In this document: one piece after another, positions 1 to 8,389 of the stretch
How the letters are laid out: each line of letters opens with the position of its first letter
Numbering within the stretch: position 1 is the first letter of the stretch
From: Dyella tabacisoli
GTDB lineage: Bacteria; Pseudomonadota; Gammaproteobacteria; Xanthomonadales; Rhodanobacteraceae
DNA: 64,000 bases
Assembly: GCF_003350925.1 (NCBI RefSeq)
Contig: NZ_KZ857174.1
Span: 582,077 to 646,076, forward strand
Direction: 5' to 3'
The notes under the pieces: model-generated
The model's input: the letters and a program-made list of their open reading frames with translations, nothing else
Told to the model about the DNA's origin: nothing
The model's database searches: none
Position numbers and translations under genes: made by a program

Positions 1-802
1 TTACGAGCTGGCGGAGGATCTTGTCGCCCGCGCCAACTACTCCAAGACCATCGCGCGTCCGGGCTTCAATCAGGTCACGGCGGCTATCTTGATTGATCCG
101 GCGGCCGACAATGTGACGCAGGGCAACCCCAACCTCAAGCCGACTACCAGCGATAACTTCGATCTGTCACTGGAGTACTACCTCAATGACGGCGGCGTTG
201 CCTCGGTCGGCGTGTTCGATAAAGAACTGAGCAACTACATCGTCAACAAAGAAGAAGTAGGCGTTATTTTTCCGAACAACGGCTTGTTTGCCGGGTTCAC
301 CGGCGCGGCGAAGGTATTCACCTTCGATAATCTCAGCAGTGCCCATGCACGCGGCATTGAGCTGAACTACCAGCAGAAGTTCACCAGGCTGCCCGGTTGG
401 CTCGGTGGCTTCGGCGTGGGCGCCAACTACACCTATGTCAATTCGAGTGGCGAGATTCGTCCGGGTGAACATCTGCAGTTGCCGTCGACGTCGCGCAACA
501 CCGGCAACCTGATGTTGTTTTACGACAAGGGCGGCTTGAACGTGAATCTTGGCGCTTATTACGTGAGCAAGAATATCTTCGGTGTCGGCGGCTCGGCGGC
601 CACCGATATCTGGTCGCAGGCGCGCTTCTCCCTGGATCTTGGCGCCAGCTACGCGATAGATCAGCAGTGGTCGTTGTTCCTCAATGCCAAGAACCTGACC
701 AATACGCGCCTGAAGTTCACCGAGGGTCCTTCGAATTCCCGCCCGATTCAGCGCGAGTTTTACGAGCAGACCATCACGGTGGGTGCGCGCTTCAAACTTT
801 GA
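1..802 (+). CDS. TonB-dependent receptor, C-terminal part (5' end outside window)
   Basis: The frame is open from base 2, so this is the 3' end of a longer gene. The roughly 266 visible residues look like the last beta-strands of an outer-membrane TonB-dependent receptor: an ANYSKTIARPGF stretch followed by NPNLKPTTSDNFDLSLEYY, the usual 'GNPNLKPE...N.DL.LEYY' block of the barrel, then alternating aromatic strands and a C-terminal strand ending GARFKL. Such receptors import siderophores, vitamins or glycans using TonB energy. The substrate cannot be told because the plug domain is missing. A YncE-type propeller follows 88 bp downstream on the same strand. Confidence 0.9.
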   Translation, partial: YELAEDLVARANYSKTIARPGFNQVTAAILIDPAADNVTQGNPNLKPTTSDNFDLSLEYYLNDGGVASVGVFDKELSNYIVNKEEVGVIFPNNGLFAGFTGAAKVFTFDNLSSAHARGIELNYQQKFTRLPGWLGGFGVGANYTYVNSSGEIRPGEHLQLPSTSRNTGNLMLFYDKGGLNVNLGAYYVSKNIFGVGGSAATDIWSQARFSLDLGASYAIDQQWSLFLNAKNLTNTRLKFTEGPSNSRPIQREFYEQTITVGARFKL

Positions 803-835
803 TCTCGACTCATAGGCGTTGAAGTTCAATCACCG

Positions 836-870
836 AGCCCCTCACTTCTTGAGGGAGGGGCTGATCTTTT
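836..870 (+). terminator. Hairpin with short T-run after the TonB receptor
   Basis: AGCCCCTC (836-843) pairs with GAGGGGCT (855-862) over an 11-nt loop, followed by GATCTTTT. It sits between the receptor stop and the next gene's start, so it may terminate or attenuate transcription into the propeller gene. Confidence 0.6.
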
Positions 871-889
871 CCCTATCAAGGATGTATCC

Positions 890-1888
890 ATGAAAACTCT
901 TGCTTTAGCTTTGCTGCTTGCGACAGGCGCCATCGCGCCGGTCATGGCCGACCAGCCGGCAGCCGCGCCTTATGTGGTCAAGCAGCACTATGTTCTCGGT
1001 GGCGCGGGCGGCTGGGATTACCTCAGCATCGACCCCGCTTCGCGCCATCTTTTTATCGCCCGCGATGATCGCGTGATGGTGGCCGACGCCAACAGCGGCA
1101 AGCTGATTGGGGAAATTCCCGGTATGCAGCATGCGCACGGCGTGGCCTTGGTACCGGCCATGCATCGCGGTTTTGTCAGCAACGGTCACGGCGACAATGT
1201 CACCGCCATCGATCTGGATACGCTGAAAGTCACCGGCCACATCGCGCTGAGCGGCAAGGATCCCGATGCGATCATTTACGACGCGGCCGGCCAGCAGCTA
1301 CTGACGATGAATGGTCACAGCAATAACATCAGCGTGATCGATCCGCAGGCGGGTAAAGAAATCGCGTCGATTACGGTGCCGGGTCGCCCCGAGTTTGCGG
1401 TCACCGACGGCAAGGGCCATTTGTTCTTGAACCTTGAAGACAAGGGCGAGCTGGTTCGCATCGATCTGAAAGCGCGCAAGGTGCTCGACGTGTGGACATT
1501 GGCGCCGTGTGAGGGGCCGACCGGCCTGGCATTGGACGTAGCCAATCAGCGCCTGTTTTCGGTGTGCGATAACAACATGATGATCGTTACCGATGCGAGC
1601 AACGGCCATCAGGTCGCCAAACTGCCGATCGGCAAGGGGCCGGATGCCGTGGCTTTCGATGCCGAGCGCCACGTGGTGCTCAGCCCCAACGGCGACGGCA
1701 CGCTGACCGTGGTTCGCCAGGACAGCGCCGATAAATACACCGTGCTTGCCAACGTATCCACGCAAAAGACGGCACGCACGCTGGCGCTGGACCCGACGAC
1801 GCACGAGGTCTTTCTCGCCGCGGCGCGTTCGGCGGACAAGGGCAAGCCGGTAGATGGTTTTGGTGTGCTGGTCGTCGCGCCGCACTAA
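890..1888 (+). CDS. YncE-family periplasmic beta-propeller protein
   Basis: 332 residues with a clear signal peptide (about residues 1-20, MKTLALALLLATGAIAPVMA). The rest is built of repeated 40-residue blades with patterns such as HLFIARDDRVMVADANSGK, GHGDNVTAIDLDTLK and NNISVIDPQAGKE, typical of YVTN/YncE seven-bladed propellers. In E. coli the periplasmic YncE gene lies next to the TonB receptor gene yncD, and a similar pairing is seen here. The role is probably binding in the periplasm linked to the receptor's cargo; no enzymatic motif is visible. RBS-like AAGGA lies 9 bases before the ATG. Confidence 0.85.
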   Translation: MKTLALALLLATGAIAPVMADQPAAAPYVVKQHYVLGGAGGWDYLSIDPASRHLFIARDDRVMVADANSGKLIGEIPGMQHAHGVALVPAMHRGFVSNGHGDNVTAIDLDTLKVTGHIALSGKDPDAIIYDAAGQQLLTMNGHSNNISVIDPQAGKEIASITVPGRPEFAVTDGKGHLFLNLEDKGELVRIDLKARKVLDVWTLAPCEGPTGLALDVANQRLFSVCDNNMMIVTDASNGHQVAKLPIGKGPDAVAFDAERHVVLSPNGDGTLTVVRQDSADKYTVLANVSTQKTARTLALDPTTHEVFLAAARSADKGKPVDGFGVLVVAPH

Positions 1889-1907
1889 GCGGTAGCGACC
1901 TTTGGGT

Positions 1908-1964
1908 ACCTCCCGTGCTGATCGGGGAGGTCGGCAACGGCGGGGAGGGGCGGCCCCTCCCCGC
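1908..1964. repeat. GC-rich double hairpin between genes
   Basis: Two hairpins: ACCTCCC/GGGAGGT (1908-1931) and a perfect 11-bp stem GCGGGGAGGGG/CCCCTCCCCGC (1940-1964, 3-nt loop). No T-run follows. Similar CTCCCC/GGGGAG hairpins recur near 40.06, 49.65, 51.82 and 61.38 kb, so this is probably a dispersed intergenic repeat rather than a gene-specific signal. Confidence 0.6.
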
Positions 1965-2017
1965 ACGACCTTTGCCGGCAGGCATGACGAAGGTGCCGTC
2001 TGCTTTATCATGCGCAG

Positions 2018-2566
2018 ATGCCAAATACCAAAATGCTTACCTTCCGAGCGGCCACGCCCGCTGATATCGACGCCGTCGTCGCCCTGGTCGAGTCCGCCTA
2101 TCGCGGCGATTCCGGGCGCCGTGGCTGGACCACCGAGTCCGATCTTCTTGACGGTCAACGTACAGACGCGCAGGGTGTCGCCGCGCTGATCGTGCAAACC
2201 GACAGTATGGTGTTGCTGGCAGAGGACGGCAGCTCGCTGCGAGCTTGCTGTCATATCGAAAAACAGGGTGAGGCCGGTTATTTCGGTATGTTCGCGGTCG
2301 ACCCTGTCCTGCAGGGTGGCGGTACCGGCCGCGCCACGTTGATGGAAGCGGAGCGCATTGCCCGTGACCACTGGCAATGCGGCGCCATGCATATGACCGT
2401 GATCGTGCAGCGCGATGAATTGATCGCCTGGTATGAGCGTCGCGGTTACCGGCGCACCGGCGAGTTTCGCCCCTTTCCCTATGGTGAAGCGCGCTTCGGC
2501 ATACCCAAACGCGACGATTTGCGCTTCGAGTTGTTGATTAAATCGCTGGCCGGAGTCAATGCGTGA
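2018..2566 (+). CDS. GNAT-family N-acetyltransferase
   Basis: 182 residues. It starts LTFRAATPADIDAVVALVESAY, the usual beta1-alpha1 opening of GNATs, and has the acetyl-CoA pyrophosphate loop Q-G-G-G-T-G-R at residues 99-105 preceded by FAVDP. Late residues VQRDELIAWYERRGYRRTGEF match motif B ('N..A...Y...GF'). Substrate unknown. The start could also be the ATG five codons later (2033). The stop codon overlaps the GTG start of the downstream Rieske ferredoxin by 4 bp, so the two are likely translated together. Confidence 0.85.
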   Translation: MPNTKMLTFRAATPADIDAVVALVESAYRGDSGRRGWTTESDLLDGQRTDAQGVAALIVQTDSMVLLAEDGSSLRACCHIEKQGEAGYFGMFAVDPVLQGGGTGRATLMEAERIARDHWQCGAMHMTVIVQRDELIAWYERRGYRRTGEFRPFPYGEARFGIPKRDDLRFELLIKSLAGVNA

Positions 2567-2877
2567 ACGACTGGATCAAGGTCGGCACCCGCAGTGAATT
2601 GCTGCCAGGCGAATTCAAGGTGGTGTGGGATGGCGATACCGCGATTGCCGTCTACAACATCGACGGCGATCTGTATGCCGTGGAAGACGTCTGCACTCAC
2701 GATGGCGGTGAGCTGGCCGGCGGCGAGTTGCACGGTTATGAACTGGAATGCGCGCGCCACGGTGCGCGCTTCGATTTACGCAGTGGGGCGGTCACTTGCC
2801 CACCGGCGTATGAGCCGATCGCCAGTTTTCCGGTGCGCGAAGAGGATGGCGTGATCTGGACGCGCGACGACCGCTAA
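2563..2877 (+). CDS. Rieske-type [2Fe-2S] ferredoxin
   Basis: 104 residues with both Rieske cluster motifs: C44-T-H46 and C63-A-R-H66 (CxH...CxxH), the latter followed by GARFDLRSG. The compact, signal-less form matches the ferredoxin components of non-haem iron oxygenases and NirD/BphF-like proteins. It starts with GTG overlapping the upstream acetyltransferase stop (GTGA). No oxygenase gene is adjacent, so its redox partner is unknown. Confidence 0.88.
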   Translation: MNDWIKVGTRSELLPGEFKVVWDGDTAIAVYNIDGDLYAVEDVCTHDGGELAGGELHGYELECARHGARFDLRSGAVTCPPAYEPIASFPVREEDGVIWTRDDR

Positions 2878-2887
2878 AAGCCTGTTT

Positions 2888-2908
2888 AGAGCCTGTCGAG
2901 CAGGCTCT
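2888..2908. terminator. Hairpin between convergent genes
   Basis: Perfect 8-bp stem AGAGCCTG (2888-2895) / CAGGCTCT (2901-2908) with loop TCGAG, lying between the Rieske stop (2877) and the MipA stop (2907-2909). It may act on both strands, but neither side has a proper T-run. The stem sequence is the same as the tip of the inverted-repeat element at 38358-38625. Confidence 0.5.
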
Positions 2909-3761
2909 AAAACCGGTAGACGAACGCCAGCGACGTCGTGAACTGATGGGACGAGCCATAGCGGCGTACGATCGGGCTTTCCGATGCGGCACCCAGCAGT
3001 TCGGAATAGTTGAGCCCCAGCACGATGCCGGTGTGCAGGCTGGTCGGCATGAAGGCGTCGTACTCCAACGACATCTGCTGGCTGCCGGTACCGGGTTGCC
3101 AGCTCTTTACGCGTAACCTGCGCGCCTGTTTTGCCGTAAGGCCGAAGAAACGGCGCATGGCCTGGCCGTTCATCGCCTGCCATTGCCACTCGAACGAGTG
3201 CTGCAGATAGCCGATCGCCGGTAATTCGTAATCGGCGTAAACGTCGAAGTAGGCCCCGCTGTCTTTGGTGTCGTGGCTTAGCGTGCTGCCTACGCTCAGA
3301 TGCGAGGTCGCCTGATATTCCACGTAGCCGCCTGCCTGCACGTGCGGTGAAATCGGAAGTATCACGCGTTGCAGTCGCTTGCTTAATTCGGAGCGATTAC
3401 GGCCCCATATATAGTTGGCATAGGGCCCGCCATGCCATTGTTCGCCACGAATCAGATCGACCCTGAGGCCATCCACGGTGGATAGGGTGAAATGATCGGG
3501 CCATTCAACGTACACATAAGGCACGGCCTGATAGCGATACGCGCGCGAGCCGATCCAGGTCGGTATGTGTTCATAGCCCGCACCGACCATGACGGTGATG
3601 CTGTCTTTGCCCGTACGGCTCTGGCCATCCGGGTTCTTGCCGTCGGAGTCGCTCTCGCCGGCACGGGCGACCGGCGCTGCCACGAGTAGCAAGCAAGCGA
3701 GTAGGGCGGTTGGAGCGGCGCAGACATCAGCGCCTCGGCGAAACCAGGACAGCAAGTTCAT
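2907..3761 (-). CDS. MipA/OmpV-family outer-membrane protein
   Basis: 284 residues from the ATG at 3761, which overlaps the upstream adaptor stop by one base (TAATG); longer in-frame starts lie inside the adaptor gene and are unlikely. An N-terminal hydrophobic signal (about residues 15-33, ending VARAG) is followed by MVGAGYEHIPTWIGSRAYRYQAVPYVYVEW, the typical MipA/OmpV opening, and alternating strands up to a C-terminal FVYRF. Family members are small outer-membrane barrels, in E. coli a scaffold for peptidoglycan enzymes. It is the last gene of a five-gene export operon, an unusual setting. Confidence 0.85.
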   Translation of the reverse strand: MNLLSWFRRGADVCAAPTALLACLLLVAAPVARAGESDSDGKNPDGQSRTGKDSITVMVGAGYEHIPTWIGSRAYRYQAVPYVYVEWPDHFTLSTVDGLRVDLIRGEQWHGGPYANYIWGRNRSELSKRLQRVILPISPHVQAGGYVEYQATSHLSVGSTLSHDTKDSGAYFDVYADYELPAIGYLQHSFEWQWQAMNGQAMRRFFGLTAKQARRLRVKSWQPGTGSQQMSLEYDAFMPTSLHTGIVLGLNYSELLGAASESPIVRRYGSSHQFTTSLAFVYRF

Positions 3762-4699
3762 TAAGGCTGTGCCTTGCTGTCCTTGCTGACATCTTTGCCA
3801 TTGAAGCGAACGATCACGCGTTGACCGATGCGCAGCGTGGCCGGCGGTGGTTGGTCGAACACCAGCACACATTCGACCGTGCGCAAGTTGGCGCGCACCA
3901 GCGGGTCTTCTTCCAGGCTGCTGGTGCCGAACACGGTACCGATGCGCAACACGCGTGCGCTCAACGAAGGCGCGCCGCTGCCGCTGTCGTCGATGACTTC
4001 GGCACTCATGCCGTCGTGCACGGCGCCGACGAAGGATTCGTTGAGTTCGGCGCGCACGATGCGCGGCTGGTTGGGAAGCAGCACGAAGGCCGGCCCGGAT
4101 TGCGGCGACACCGTCGCGCCGGGTTGGATCGAGCGCCGGATGATTTCCGCATCGACCGGGGCATTGAGGCTGCGTTGAGCCAGTTCGTAGCGGGCGCCGG
4201 TGAGTTTCCGCGCGGCCATGGCCGCTGCCGCGCGGGTGCTGTCGAGCTCGCCTTGCAGTTGCTGTGCACTCGAACGGGCGTCGTCGGCACTCTGGCCGTC
4301 GGCGGCGCCGGCGGCGGCGGCGGCGGTAATGCGCTGAGCACGTTGCTGCATGGCCTTCACCCGTGCTTCGAGCAGGGTGGCTTGGGCTTGCGCCTGTTTC
4401 TGCTCGGCCTCGGCGGAACTGACGGTCAGTTGCGCGGATTCGGTATCCAGCACGGCCAGCAACTGCCCTTTGCGCACCAAGTCGCCTTCATGAGCCTTGA
4501 TCTCGGCCACCACGCCGTCACGCGGCATATTGAGCTTGAGCAGGCCGCCCTCGATATCGATTCGGCCACGCGCAATCGCCGCATAAGCGGGTGCCGGCGC
4601 TTGCGCGGATGGCTGTGGCGCCTTGTCGTGCGAGCAGCCGGTCAGCAGCAAGGTGGCGGCGGCCAAAACAATCGACGAATGAAGCAGACGCAAACTCAT
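3761..4699 (-). CDS. HlyD/DevB-type periplasmic adaptor lipoprotein
   Basis: 312 residues with a lipoprotein signal (LLLTGC, Cys at residue 22). It has a first biotinyl/lipoyl half (INIEGG-like RIDIEGGLLKL...VVAEIKAHEGDLVRKGQLLAVLDT), a central Ala/Gln-rich coiled-coil hairpin (about residues 90-170) and a second lipoyl half (LNAPVDAEIIRRSIQPGATVSPQ). These are the marks of membrane-fusion proteins linking an inner-membrane pump to an outer-membrane channel. It overlaps the ATPase gene by 4 bp (ATGA) and MipA by 1 bp. Confidence 0.9.
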   Translation of the reverse strand: MSLRLLHSSIVLAAATLLLTGCSHDKAPQPSAQAPAPAYAAIARGRIDIEGGLLKLNMPRDGVVAEIKAHEGDLVRKGQLLAVLDTESAQLTVSSAEAEQKQAQAQATLLEARVKAMQQRAQRITAAAAAGAADGQSADDARSSAQQLQGELDSTRAAAAMAARKLTGARYELAQRSLNAPVDAEIIRRSIQPGATVSPQSGPAFVLLPNQPRIVRAELNESFVGAVHDGMSAEVIDDSGSGAPSLSARVLRIGTVFGTSSLEEDPLVRANLRTVECVLVFDQPPPATLRIGQRVIVRFNGKDVSKDSKAQP

Positions 4700-5472
4700 G
4701 CAGAGGGTTCCTCAGTGCCGTAACCGGAGCCGGTTGGCAGGGATGTGGGGCGATGGTCGCTCAAAATACGACCGTCTTCCATCGACAGTACGCGATCGGC
4801 ATGGCCGACCAGACGCGGATCATGGCTGACACACAACACGGTGGTGCCATGGGTACGCGCAATACGGTGCAGGATATCGATAATGATTTGGCCGTTGGCC
4901 GCATCCAGTGCGCTGGTGGGCTCATCGGCAAACAGCAATTCGGGCCGTTTGGCCAGGGCGCGGGCGATGGCTACGCGCTGCTTCTCGCCGCCCGATAGCT
5001 CCGACGGACGCAGACGCATGCGCGGCCCCAGGCCGACCTCTTCCAGCGATTCGGTGGCGCGCCGGCGTGCTTCGGTTTTGGACAGGCCCAGATAACTCAG
5101 CGGCAGTTCGACCTGCTCCAGTGCGTTCAAGGCAGGAAACAGATTGAACCCCTGAAACACGAAGCCGGTATGCAGCAGGCGGAAGCGCTCCAGTGCACGC
5201 AGATTGAGCAGGCTCAGGTCTTGACCCAGGGCGATGACTTTGCCCTGATCGGCTCCTTGCAGGCCGCTGAGGATGGCTAGCAAAGTACTCTTGCCGCAGC
5301 CCGAGGGGCCGGAGATCAGGGTGAGTTCGCTGGCGCACATATTCAGCGTGAGGTCGTGCAATACCGTACTTTGCACGTGGCCCGATACGAAGGATTTGCT
5401 GACGCTTATAGCTTGCAGCGACACTTGAGTCGTTGCGTCGAGGGCGGTCATGGGCAGGGGCTGGCTCGACAT
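4696..5472 (-). CDS. ABC transporter ATP-binding protein (MacB/LolD/DevA type)
   Basis: 258 residues. Walker A GPSGCGKST at residues 55-63, Q-loop near VFQGFNLFPAL, signature LSGGEKQRVAIARAL beginning at 159, Walker B LLFADEP at 179-185 followed by TSALD, and switch His in CVSHDPRLV. The short ATPase with 'FQ.FNL.P.L...ENV' layout belongs to the group that works with FtsX-type permeases. It lies 3 bp after the permease stop and overlaps the adaptor start, so all are co-transcribed. Confidence 0.93.
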   Translation of the reverse strand: MSSQPLPMTALDATTQVSLQAISVSKSFVSGHVQSTVLHDLTLNMCASELTLISGPSGCGKSTLLAILSGLQGADQGKVIALGQDLSLLNLRALERFRLLHTGFVFQGFNLFPALNALEQVELPLSYLGLSKTEARRRATESLEEVGLGPRMRLRPSELSGGEKQRVAIARALAKRPELLFADEPTSALDAANGQIIIDILHRIARTHGTTVLCVSHDPRLVGHADRVLSMEDGRILSDHRPTSLPTGSGYGTEEPSA

Positions 5473-5475
5473 GGA

Positions 5476-6609
5476 TTATCTCAACAAGCTCGCCGGATCG
5501 GCACGGCGCAAACTGCGCATCGCGGCCAGACCGGAAACCACGGCCAAGGCCATGACCAGGCTGAGGCAAGCAATGGTGGTGGCAGGGCTTAGCGCTACCG
5601 GCACGCTATAGCTATGCCCGAGTATCAGTAATAGACCGCCGATCACCGCACTACAGATCAAGCCGAGTGCGCCCACCCAGAACGCTTGCTCCATCACTAC
5701 TTTGCGTAGCGCGCCGACACCCACGCCGAGGGCGTTGAGGGTGGCGTACTCGCGGATCGAGCCGATCACGGCGGCAACCAAGGTCTGGCTGGTGATGACC
5801 GCACCAACCAGAAATACGATGCCCGCCAGAAACAGTACGCCGGCGCCGGCGCCGGTATCGAACATCCAATACATCTTTGAACGGCGGGCGAAATCCTTAG
5901 CGGTCCAGACGTCATAGCTGCCGAAGTCGCTGGCGCCACGCAGGCGTTCGGCGATGGCGCCGGCCAGGTCTGGATTGCGCACCTTGGCGACGAAATAGGT
6001 TGTGCGGTCGACATTGGCCGGGTCAGTGTCGAGGCGGCGGGCAGTGGCCAGCGAAGCGACCACGTTCACCCCGCCCAGCGCACGCAAGCCGCGGCTTACG
6101 CCGACCACGCGTACGCGATGACCGTTGATCGCGGCGGTATCGCCCACCGCGACCCCCAAACTATTCAAATCGGCAACGTCAACGATGACCGCATCGGGCT
6201 CATTCAAGCGGGCGCGCAGGGCGGCGGGCAGGGCGAGCGAAAACATCATGCCGTCCGGCTGCGGGTCGATGCCGGAGACGAATACCGAGACGCCGCCGGT
6301 ATCGCTGGGGCCACGCCAGTCCGCATCGACCCATTGAAAGGGCTCCACCCGCGTTACTTCGGGATCCATGCGCAGGCGCATTTCTACGCCGGAGCTGATC
6401 GGCCGGCCGAGGTTGACGCTTTGGGTACCGGGGTAGCCGGTCCAGAGGTCGGCCGAGGAGCCGGTGATATAGACACTGGCACTACCGAAAATGCCCAGCA
6501 CCAGCGCAGCCTGCAACAGTTGCAGCAGGCCGGCGAAGCCGACCGCCAGCACTGCCGGCAGAAAACGGCGCCATTCGTAAACCAGGGTTTTGCGGGCGAG
6601 CGCGACCAT
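5476..6609 (-). CDS. FtsX-like ABC permease (DevC/MacB type)
   Basis: 377 residues: one N-terminal membrane helix (about 15-37), a large periplasmic domain (about 40-245) with QSVNLGRPISSGVEMRLR and VRNPDLAGAIAERLRG, then three C-terminal helices (about 255-280, 305-330, 340-362) and a short tail ending RRADPASLLR, the conserved FtsX C-terminus. Its length and single-ATPase partner fit the DevBCA class of export machines, which push substrates from the periplasmic face through a TolC-like channel. The start overlaps the outer-membrane-factor stop by one base (TAATG). Confidence 0.88.
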   Translation of the reverse strand: MVALARKTLVYEWRRFLPAVLAVGFAGLLQLLQAALVLGIFGSASVYITGSSADLWTGYPGTQSVNLGRPISSGVEMRLRMDPEVTRVEPFQWVDADWRGPSDTGGVSVFVSGIDPQPDGMMFSLALPAALRARLNEPDAVIVDVADLNSLGVAVGDTAAINGHRVRVVGVSRGLRALGGVNVVASLATARRLDTDPANVDRTTYFVAKVRNPDLAGAIAERLRGASDFGSYDVWTAKDFARRSKMYWMFDTGAGAGVLFLAGIVFLVGAVITSQTLVAAVIGSIREYATLNALGVGVGALRKVVMEQAFWVGALGLICSAVIGGLLLILGHSYSVPVALSPATTIACLSLVMALAVVSGLAAMRSLRRADPASLLR

Positions 6610-8048
6610 TAGTTCGCGTCCGTTTTTTGCGGTAGCGGAGCGCCGCCGAGCGCTTTGTAAAGCGCCACATAGGCCAGGCTGCGCGCAGCGCGCACGTTGA
6701 CCAGCTCAAGCTCGGTGCGCTGGCCTTCGATCAGGTTGTCCTGCATATCCAGGGTGCTGGCCAGCCCCAATTCATTGCGCTTGCGCATCGCGACCATGCC
6801 CTGCTCGGTGGCCTGGGTCACCTGCTGCGAGGCCAGCTCACGCAGGCGCAACTGCTCCAGATTACCGAGGGCGGTTTCCGCTTCGGCCACGCCTTGCAGC
6901 ACCGCTTGCCGGTAAGCGAACACGGCTGCGCGCAGTTCGTGATCTTTAGCGTGAGCATTGGCCACGCGCTGGCCCCAGTCGAACAGCGGTATGTCGATGA
7001 TCGGGCCGATCGAATAGATGCCCTCGCCAGTCCGGGCGCGATGGTTGCTTGCTGTATTGACGGACCATTGCAGTGAAGTGCCGATGCCAATATGCGGATA
7101 CATGTCGGCCCGGCTCAGGCCGAGTTGACCCGCGGCCCGCAAGACCTCGGCCTCGGCGCTGGCAATCTCCGGTCGCGTGCGCAGCAGATCGGCCGGTGCG
7201 CTGGCGAGCTGCCACTGACCAAGTTGCGGCTGTGGACCCGGTTGTAGCCATTGCGGGTCGGGTTCGCTTTGGCCGACCAGCACGGCTAGCTGTTGAACGC
7301 TGGCGTTAATTGTTTGCGTGGGTTCGGCCAGCGCAGCTTCGGCGCGTGCCAGCTCAGCTTGTGCCTTGGCGATTTCAATGGAGGGGGCTAGCTGCAACTG
7401 CTGGCGCACCTGCAATAATCGCAATTTCTCGCGCTGAGCATCGCGAATGGCGGTAAACGCTTGAGCCTGCCGCTGTGCTGAGCGCAGTTCGATCCAGCGG
7501 CGACTGACCTCGGCTACCAGTGAGACCTGTGCGCCATGCAGCGCGGCCTGCGCGCCATTGAGCTGCCCTTGCGCGACCCTTTGCGCGCTTTGCCAGGCGC
7601 CAAACAGGGGGAGCTCCCATTGCGCATCGAAGCCGACCACGAAATACGAAGCACTCGTATCGGGGTTGATGACATCGTTGGTTTTTGCATGCAGGTTTGG
7701 CAGGTAGCCGTCGCGGGCATGCCGGTTCAGCCCGCGAGCCATCATCAGCCGCTCGGTGGCCTGGGCCACATCGAGATTGTCTTTCAGTGCGCGTGCGATC
7801 AGTGCATCCAGCTCAGGATCGCCCAGTGCCTGCCACCAGCCGCGCAGGTCCGCCGGCGCTGCGGCGACACCGCCTGCCGGCGCATTGCGCCATTCGCCGG
7901 GGACAGGTGGCTTCAATTCGGGCAGTGGTGCCACGGCACAGCCTGCGAGCACGCTAAGGCTCAGCGCCAATAACAGGGCGCGGTGGGTGTTCGAGCATCG
8001 CGATAGGCTGGCGATGGCCGAAGACAGTGGGATGGGAAGCTGGGACAC
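6609..8048 (-). CDS. TolC/NodT-family outer-membrane efflux lipoprotein
   Basis: About 479 residues from the GTG at 8048, which has AGGAG 4 bases upstream; ATG 8063 and GTG 8087 are in-frame alternatives. A lipobox LSVLAGC precedes APLPELKPPVPGEW, and two repeated OEP domains follow, with NodT motifs LPNLHAKTND, WELPLFGAW and the later ISLPLFDWG equivalent IDIPLFDWGQRVA. Long Ala/Gln-rich helices would form the trimeric tunnel. It is the first gene of the export operon and provides the outer-membrane exit channel. Confidence 0.9.
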   Translation of the reverse strand: MSQLPIPLSSAIASLSRCSNTHRALLLALSLSVLAGCAVAPLPELKPPVPGEWRNAPAGGVAAAPADLRGWWQALGDPELDALIARALKDNLDVAQATERLMMARGLNRHARDGYLPNLHAKTNDVINPDTSASYFVVGFDAQWELPLFGAWQSAQRVAQGQLNGAQAALHGAQVSLVAEVSRRWIELRSAQRQAQAFTAIRDAQREKLRLLQVRQQLQLAPSIEIAKAQAELARAEAALAEPTQTINASVQQLAVLVGQSEPDPQWLQPGPQPQLGQWQLASAPADLLRTRPEIASAEAEVLRAAGQLGLSRADMYPHIGIGTSLQWSVNTASNHRARTGEGIYSIGPIIDIPLFDWGQRVANAHAKDHELRAAVFAYRQAVLQGVAEAETALGNLEQLRLRELASQQVTQATEQGMVAMRKRNELGLASTLDMQDNLIEGQRTELELVNVRAARSLAYVALYKALGGAPLPQKTDAN

Positions 8049-8389
8049 GAAACTCCTGTGCATGCCTGATGCCGGTCGTCGGACCACACCTTATCGTAAG
8101 GGTTCACTCCCAGCCGGCCGGCAGCCATTGCAGGCGCACATGCCGAAAGGGTGGAACGCAGCGGATGGTGTCGGTGGGTCGCGACGATCAGCAGTTTGAA
8201 GGCGTAAATCATACCTTGAGGCGGCTTACTTTGGCCTTTTTGGCAACAACTTACTCGCCAGCGGCGGGACCGGGCCTGCCGTCTGCGGCGCGGCGAAGGT
8301 GAACACGAGAGTCATTCATGGCGGTTAAGAAAGGAACTCGAAAGGCGCTGGCTCGCAAGATGCGTCATCCCTAGATCGGAGTGGCATGC
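8049..8389. other. 341-bp divergent intergenic region with a tiny basic ORF
   Basis: This space separates the divergent export operon and the HAD phosphatase and must hold both promoters. No clear sigma-70 boxes could be assigned by eye. The only coding-like feature is an 18-codon ORF on the plus strand (8318-8374), MAVKKGTRKALARKMRHP, preceded by GAGAG; it is strongly basic and ends 15 bp before the phosphatase start. Nothing else was recognised. Confidence 0.5.
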
